Of a stretch of DNA of 64,000 nucleotides, positions 58,363 through 64,000 are shown piece after piece. Positions within the stretch are counted from its first letter, which is position 1; each line of letters starts with the position of its first letter. Under the pieces are notes generated by a model. That model was not told where the DNA came from. It saw nothing but the letters and a program-made list of their open reading frames with translations, and searched no databases. The position numbers and the translations under genes are program-made. Source of the stretch: Cryptomeria japonica (lineage: Eukaryota; Streptophyta; Pinopsida; Cupressales; Cupressaceae); contig NC_081406.1 of assembly GCF_030272615.1 (NCBI RefSeq), positions 186,944,270-187,008,269 of the forward strand. Direction: 5' to 3'.

Positions 58363-58619
58363 TTAGTCTTGAAGATTATTCCTAAGCCTTCTCATATTAA
58401 CATTCCTTCTCCTTAATCCATTCAGTAATATAAGCATAAAGCCAGCAAGGGTGAGTAATGCTCCAAAAAGGACTGTAACCCAGACTGGCAAAACAGGGTG
58501 ATAAGAAGACCACCATGACAAGTATGGCCCGTCTGTAACAGAGCCAAGCCAGTAAAGAGTGTAAGAACATCTCCTTGGAAGATCCTATTTCTATTTCTAT
58601 TTTTACTTCCCCTCTCCAT
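58363..58619 (-). pseudogene. Small two-TM membrane protein, third copy, frameshifted
   Basis: Starts ATG 58619 MERGSKNRNRNRIFQGDVLTLF (same MERG start; an Asn-Arg repeat from a CTATTT hexanucleotide replaces the Asn-Met repeat). After LALLQTG the homologous frame is one base off. In that other frame the protein continues GPYLSWWSSYHPVLPVWVTV, FGALLTLAGFMLILLNGLRR and ends RRLRNNLQD with TAA at 58363. One single-base frameshift near 58530 therefore explains the break. The upstream TATA block is conserved. Either a recent pseudogene or a sequence error. Confidence 0.6.
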
Positions 58620-58739
58620 ATTTCTTGATGTGAATATGAGATTTCTACGTTTAGTGCATGCATTGTTTCAGTTTAGCAGTTGGCTATATAGTTTGCCATT
58701 GCTTGGTAAGGAAAATAGAAGGCCAACGGTTAATTTGTT

Positions 58740-59240
58740 CCTCATATGAGAATTTTTTTTTAATTTCTATTTTTTTATTATTATTTTTGGGTGCAAATGG
58801 GTATTTCAAATTTGTGAAATAGTCAATGGGCTTTTGGTCATGGGTTCTTAATGAGCCTACCAATAATTAATTTATTTTGTTTAGTGTAAGGCTTGATATT
58901 ATAAGAATGAGGCTGAGATCATATCCTTGGTTAATTTAACGGAATTGATACTCCTCCTTTCTTAGAGTTGAAGAGGTTTCAGTCTAAAGACTAGTGCTCC
59001 CATATTGAGGAGCTACATGATTGATACCCTTCCGTGGAAGATCTTATTTTTTATTTATTTTTATTATTTTTCAAAAAAAAATGTTAATTTATTATTATTT
59101 TTTAATTGTAGTGTTTTAAAGTTTGAAAAATCTATTTTATTTTATGTAATGTCATGTTTAAAATAGTTTTTAATTGCAAAAAACATGAAAAGTAAAAAAT
59201 AATAAAAACTTAAAACTGTAGGAAAAAACAAAAAACAAAA
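58740..59240. other. AT-rich spacer, no gene seen
   Basis: A/T homopolymer-rich; nothing supportable. Confidence 0.5.
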
Positions 59241-59267
59241 ACGTAAACGAACAATAAACATTAGACA

Positions 59268-59380
59268 CAAAAAACAAACCCTAGATAGAAAAAAAATGAA
59301 CAATAAACCCTAGAAAATAAACAAACAATAAACCCTAAAATTTTAACAAACAATAAACCCTAGATGAAAATCAACAATAA
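59268..59380 (-). repeat. Short telomere-like minisatellite (AACAATAAACCCTAGA)n
   Basis: About four to five copies of ACAATAAACCCTAGA/AAA units; AAACCCTA is the C-rich strand of the plant telomere repeat, opposite in orientation to the 51-55 kb block. Confidence 0.7.
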
Positions 59381-59434
59381 ACTCCCCTTCTCTCTCACAC
59401 TCACATGTACATGTTACCCTCTCTGTGATTACGT

Positions 59435-59491
<57 letters not shown>

Positions 59492-59724
59492 TTACCCCCT
59501 CTCTCTCACGCACACACATTACCCCCTCTCTCTCCCTCTCTCTCTCACACACACATTAACCCCTCTCTCTCTTTCTCACACACACACACACACGTTACCC
59601 TCTCTCTCTCTCTCTTTCATTACCCTCTCTCTATCATTACCTACTCTCTATCTCTCATTATCTGTTCTCTCTCTAACTCGTTGTATCTCAAATTACCTAG
59701 TCTCCCTCTCTCGCTCTCTCTCTC
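59364..59724. repeat. CT/CA simple-sequence region
   Basis: (CT)n of about 54 bp at 59434-59487, then repeats of CTCTCTCTCAC(AC)nATTACCCC. A translated frame through it is only Ser/Leu repeats and is not a gene. Confidence 0.9.
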
Positions 59725-59797
59725 TGTAATGCACCGTCAGGAACCCTAAAGGAAAACAACACAACTAGGCAACAAAAGGGTGAAATAATTTTTTTTT
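59725..59797 (+). repeat. Left arm of an inverted repeat bounded by CT microsatellites
   Basis: TGTAATGCACCGTCAGGAAC... to TTTTTTTTTAAA matches the reverse complement of 63634-63707 at most positions. The left arm abuts (CT)n on its left and the right arm abuts (CT)n on its right. The minus reading of this arm ends GGTGCATTACA, an LTR-type CA terminus, so it may be an LTR end of the family at 62058-63707 in opposite orientation. Confidence 0.7.
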
Positions 59798-60954
59798 AAA
59801 AGATTAAGTGCATTAATTATAACAATTGCACGTTTAATAAAACAACGGAAGTCTAACACACGATTTTCTAAGGGTTACGAACGAAGATTAATTCGTAGAT
59901 TATATTAACACCACAGTTAATCCAATTGTCCATTTAATTAGGTAAATTAAATGCTTATGATTAAAACTACACATACATCTAAATTCCAAAATGAAAGAAT
60001 CAAAGTATTCCATGCATTCAATTTGTCCATAAATCATTTATATATAAGATCAAAGCAACTGAATTTAACATATATTCTACTAACATGCAGACCCTACCAA
60101 TCCTTTCGTGAAGATAAGGTGGTAAGTTTACCATTCCAGGCCTTCTCACAATATTATGAGCCCTGTACTAGCACTTCATCTATGCACGAAGTACATTATC
60201 TTAATTAATATTTATTCCACCCCCCTCCCCCCCAAATCAATTATTAGGTTATCACTTTTTAACTGACTTTCGACGGGTTATCCTATGATCCACTCCGGGA
60301 ATGACCCCCGCTCGAAAGTCAGTCTCGCTCATAGGACACTAATAGGAAAGGTGTCTCTACGATAACTCTATGGCAAAACAAACAACCATAACTAATCCTG
60401 ACAAACCAAAGGTGAAGGATACACAATCACTAACCCAAGATTGACCATTTGGACAAGACACACAATGGCTCACATCAATGGGGTTATACTACGACACCTG
60501 ACCAAGGAGATATAACAACATAAGACACAATGACAACTTAACCAAAATTGCAATGAAATTGAGTTTGACTGCAAACACCATTTACACAAGATCCTAATAC
60601 AAGCAATCTTTTCTTAAAACGGCCAAAAGCATAAATAACTTGCAATTAAAGATTTTCCAGACAATAAGACAATACAACTATTTTAATACAAAGAAATCAA
60701 TCTGCCATTTTTCCAATAAGGTAAAATCAATCACACAAAAATTAACCTCCTAATGTTTCCAAGCATAAATATATAATCTAAAAATTACAAGCTTTTCTGA
60801 AAAGACCCAACCACTAAATTAATTATAAATATATATAATATAATTATATGAATACCTATATATAAATCATATATATATAATATACTTATAATTATATTAT
60901 AAAATATATATGTCAACTCAAAATTAATTTTCATAGTATTTAAGATAATACCAA
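59798..60954. other. Gene-free stretch with a nested inverted-repeat motif
   Basis: No ORF of interest. 60262-60336 contains two interleaved complementary pairs (see findings). 60820-60910 is an AT dinucleotide-rich run (ATATATATAATATA). Possibly the body of a minus-oriented LTR. Confidence 0.45.
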
Positions 60955-62021
60955 ATTTACAGCCTAATTTGGTATCAGATTGGAAATGGGATATTACTTC
61001 CATGGATTTCATTGTTGGATTGCCTATCTCTTCGCGTCGTCATGATGCTATCATGGTCATAGTTGACAGATTGACTAAGGTTTCTCATTTTGTTCCTATT
61101 CGAGCTTCCTATACGGCAACAATGGTGGCACGAGTCTTCTTGGAAGATGTAGTGAGATTGTATGGGATTCCGAGGCAGACAATATTTGATAGAGATCCCA
61201 TCTTTATCTCAGCATTGAGGACCTCACTTCAGCATGCTTTGGAGACTCAATTGAACTTTAGTTCAGATAATCACCCAGAGATAGATGGTTAGACTGAGCG
61301 GGTGAATTGGGTTTTAGAGGACATGCTTCACATGTATGTTATGGACTAGCAGTCACGCTGGGAGGAATATATCTATCTAGTGGAGTTATCTTATAATAAT
61401 GGGTATCATAGCTCCATAGGTATGTCCCTTTTTCAGGAATTATATGGTTGTCCTTGATGCACTCCTTTGACTTGGGATCAGCTAGAGGACAGGGTGCTTA
61501 TAGGACCGGGAGATGGAGCAGCAGGTAGAGTAGATTCGTAAGCATTTGGTAGCTGCACAGGATAGCCAGAAGAAGTATGCAGATGTTCATAGGAATCATC
61601 AATTTTTTGTTGGCGACTGTGTGTTCTTGAGAGTGCGTCCGCGAAAGAGTTCGATCCATTATGGAAAGGGTTCTAAGCTGGCACCTCGGTTTGTTGGCCA
61701 TTTTGAGATCCTTGAGAGGATAGGACTTGTTGCCTACCATCTTGCCTTGCCACCGAGTCTCTCCCGCATCCACAATGTTTTTCATGTTTCAGTTCTTCGA
61801 CCTTATCATCCTGATGTGACACATGTTCTGGATTGGAACTCTTTGCAGGTCGAGGATGGGCAGCTTTCCATAGAGCCCGTGCCCATTCTTTGGTGTCAAG
61901 ATTTGATCCTCAGGGGTCGCACCATCAACCAGGTAAGGGTCCTATGGGACCCAAATGATGAGACCTCGATGACTTGGGAGGATGCAGCGAAGATGAGAGA
62001 GTTGTATTCTTATTTGTTTTA
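60955..62021 (+). pseudogene. Chromodomain Ty3/gypsy integrase, 5'-truncated
   Basis: Begins abruptly inside the integrase core: WKWDITSMDFIVGLPIS (first Asp), VDRLTKVSHFVPI, GIPRQTIFDRDPIF (second Asp), HPEIDG-TAG-TERVN (Glu; TAG at 61290 replaces the expected CAG), LSYNNGYHSSIGMS, YGCP. A frame change near 61540 leads to 61546-62022 with DVHRNHQFFVGDCVFLRV, KLAPRFVGHFEILERIG, LPPSLSRIHNVFHVSVLRPY and a C-terminal chromodomain-like RGRTINQVRVLWDPN...MTWEDAAKMRELY. Only the 3' part of pol remains; everything upstream of the integrase core is missing. Confidence 0.88.
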
Positions 62022-62046
62022 GGCTTCCAAGAGTAAGCCTAGTTTT

Positions 62047-62057
62047 GGGGGGGAGAA
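62047..62057 (+). other. Polypurine tract of chromodomain element
   Basis: GGGGGGGAGAA directly followed by TGTAGTATCCC, 25 bp after the integrase stop. Confidence 0.8.
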
Positions 62058-63704
62058 TGTAGTATCCCTACTCGTTTGAACTTATTAGACTCATTTTTTA
62101 TTATTGTTTAATTTTAGTGGATAAATTACCATGATGTGTTATTCAGACTTATATGACATTATTTCATGCTTTATCTGGATATGAGATGCATAATTTATTT
62201 ACAGTATTTCAGTACTTGTGATTTACGACATTTTATGGATTATTGTTATATACTGACACTTTACTTTATCTATGCAATGTGGAATTATATGTTGTGTGTC
62301 TGAGAGTGTAGTGGATGCAAGGGGACGATTTTACTTCACTCATTTCGGCGAGACAGGGAACGTCGCAATTCTCCTTCATTGATGTGTATGCCATGTTTTC
62401 TATATTGTATATATGCATGTGTGGTTCAGTGATGTAGGATATTGTAGGTACAAGTACCGAGTAGGTACCAGGTATCCTCTCCACTTGGCTTCACAGATCT
62501 GTGCGTGCCTTAGATTTGTTCAGTTTGTGTGATTTAGTGGATTTGATTAATTAATTAAGTTTATGGAGTTATCTCATTGTTGAATTATGTATGCATTGAG
62601 ATTATAAATTTAATTAATTAAAAGAAGTTATTAAATTAAGTTGCAAGCTGTATGATATTAGAAATATATTTTATTTAGATTTTAGTGGAAAAAAAATTTA
62701 GATTAATTGCATTTATTGTTTCCTATAATTTTAAATAAATAAATGAATAAAAGAATTCATTAAAATTATAGCATTGCTTTAATTTCTTTATTTAGAAAAT
62801 TAATTAGAGTTCCATGAGAAAAGAAAAGAAAGAAAAATGATTTTTTAATTATTGCATGTTAACTTATCCCTTTGTTAGAAAATTAGAAAAGAAAATAATG
62901 TTGCTTTTATTCTAAATTTAGGTTTTTGGAGAAAAAAATATTCAACCTAAAATTTTAGTTTAAAAGGGGGAATACGTCTTTATTTTAGGGATACACAGGA
63001 AATTGGTGAGGGATTTAGGTGGACAAATTTATTTGGAAGTTGGTTGAAGGATTAGTTCTCTTCTACAAATTTCTTCCAGTAAAGCTATACCAAGTTGGGT
63101 GGCTTCTGTTGATTGTTTGTTTTAAAGAAAATATTTCTATTCCTTCTATCTTTTGAATGATGTGTGTGTTAAGATGTTTGTCATATCCTGTCTGATTAAT
63201 TCCGTTCTTCACTAAAGTCCATTCCTAAAGTGAATTTCTAGTTTATGGAAAGAAGTTGTTTCTTGGGTGTTTGTAGATTTAATTTTGAGGAAATTGGGAA
63301 AATTATTATGGCAAATTTTGCCAAGATTTTTATTATGCATAGAAATTGCAAGATTTGGGAGGAATGGGATTTACCAGAGAAATCATTCCCTCTTTTTTGT
63401 TTTTGTTCTGCTATTGGCTATGGCAGTCTTTTAGTTGTATCTCTGTGAAATTGTTAATTACTTAAGAAATAAATTTAATTATTAATTAAATTTATGGATT
63501 ATGTAAGTTTGGGGAAAAGGTTTTATTTAATTATTTTTGGAAAAATATATTGTATTAAATTCTTGGAAAGTAAACCTTATGGGGAAATTAATATTGAAAT
63601 AGGAAATTTTATTTTTATGTTATTGTATTTATTTAAAAAAAAAATATTTCACCCTTTAGTTGCCTAGTTGTGTTGTTTTTCTTTAGGGTTCCTGGTGGGC
63701 CATT

Positions 63705-63707
<3 letters not shown>
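62058..63707 (+). repeat. 3' LTR of chromodomain gypsy element (end inferred)
   Basis: Starts TGTAGTATCCCTACTCG after the polypurine tract. The end is placed at CATTAAA (63707) because the opposite-strand partner at 59725 ends CATTACA, a normal LTR terminus, and CT microsatellite follows. No 5' LTR copy of the start was found in the window, so the length (about 1.65 kb) is inference. No gene inside. Confidence 0.6.

Positions 63708-63779
<72 letters not shown>
63708..63779. repeat. (CT)n microsatellite, about 72 bp
   Basis: Uninterrupted CT dinucleotides directly after the inferred LTR end. Confidence 0.95.
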
Positions 63780-63781
<2 letters not shown>

Positions 63782-64000
63782 TTTACTCGTACGTAAAATT
63801 TTGAATGTTTAAATTTATATTTCTAAATTTTGTATTTAATTATAGGATTCTTTTGTAAAAGTTAGATGTTTAATTTATGTTAAATTAAACTTTAAAATGA
63901 TAATGAATATGAATGTGCTTTTTCTGTGTGTGTGAAAAATAGGGTTCTTAAATTTGATAATACTCTAACTATCACTATTAATCCTCTCTACTTCCTAACT
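63780..64000. other. AT-rich right edge, nothing recognised
   Basis: No ORF, repeat or motif that I can support. Confidence 0.5.

Noticed and set aside
59364-59729. 121-codon open frame of Ser-Leu repeats
   Set aside because: Pure CT/CA simple sequence; no coding signal.

Overview
This is plant nuclear DNA from a large, repeat-rich genome. The supporting signs are plant L1-type LINEs with DUF4283 ORF1, a Helitron that carries an intron-containing RPA1-like gene, Tat/Ogre-type Ty3/gypsy elements with 5-bp target duplications, a chromodomain gypsy fragment, and several kilobases of degenerate TTTAGGG-like sequence. A gymnosperm is plausible but the sequence does not prove it. I see no bacterial, organellar, tRNA, rRNA or CRISPR signal. 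Almost every long coding region is a decayed transposon gene; the best candidates for ordinary genes are three related small membrane-protein copies at about 50.1-50.6 kb and 58.4-58.6 kb.

Layout. 1-1.4 kb: ORF1 remnant of one LINE (minus). 2.08-8.7 kb: nearly full-length but broken LINE (minus) with ORF1, endonuclease, RT and a zf-RVT tail. About 9.3-49 kb: a Helitron-derived region (minus) with RepHel helicase at 10.3-13.3 kb and an RPA1-like gene split into 14.99-15.417 kb and 43.838-45.076 kb. The split is caused by a nested LTR retrotransposon at 15418-43832 (plus), bounded by a GGTTC duplication; the RPA reading frame continues exactly across the duplication. That element has very long LTRs (5803 and 5878 bp). 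Each LTR holds an array of palindromic hairpins, two TATA-like sites and a decayed ORF of over 1,000 codons unrelated to gag or pol. Its internal region has gag, an Athila-like protease, an RNase H placed before RT, then RT, a second RNase H and integrase. Its gag is interrupted by a second, opposite-strand LTR element at 21928-30757 (duplication ACATC) which encodes one large protein with an Ogre-like protease and a G-patch-like segment but no RT or integrase. A 177-bp solo-LTR-like insertion (duplication CCTTT) sits inside the outer 3' LTR.

45-49.6 kb is non-coding Helitron or flanking DNA with a 170-180 bp direct repeat. 49.6-58.7 kb contains the small-protein gene duplications, a perfect 33-bp inverted repeat, and degenerate telomere-like tandem repeats at 51.1-54.9 and 55.5-56.1 kb. 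59.2-64 kb holds telomere-like and CT/CA simple repeats around a truncated chromodomain gypsy element (integrase, polypurine tract, 3' LTR).

Nesting gives a relative order of events: Helitron first, then the 5.8-kb-LTR element, then the inner G-patch element (its LTRs are visibly much more alike than the outer pair). Many premature stops are TAG where the paired LTR copy has CAG, or TGA where it has CGA, as expected from deamination of methylated CHG and CG sites in silenced DNA.
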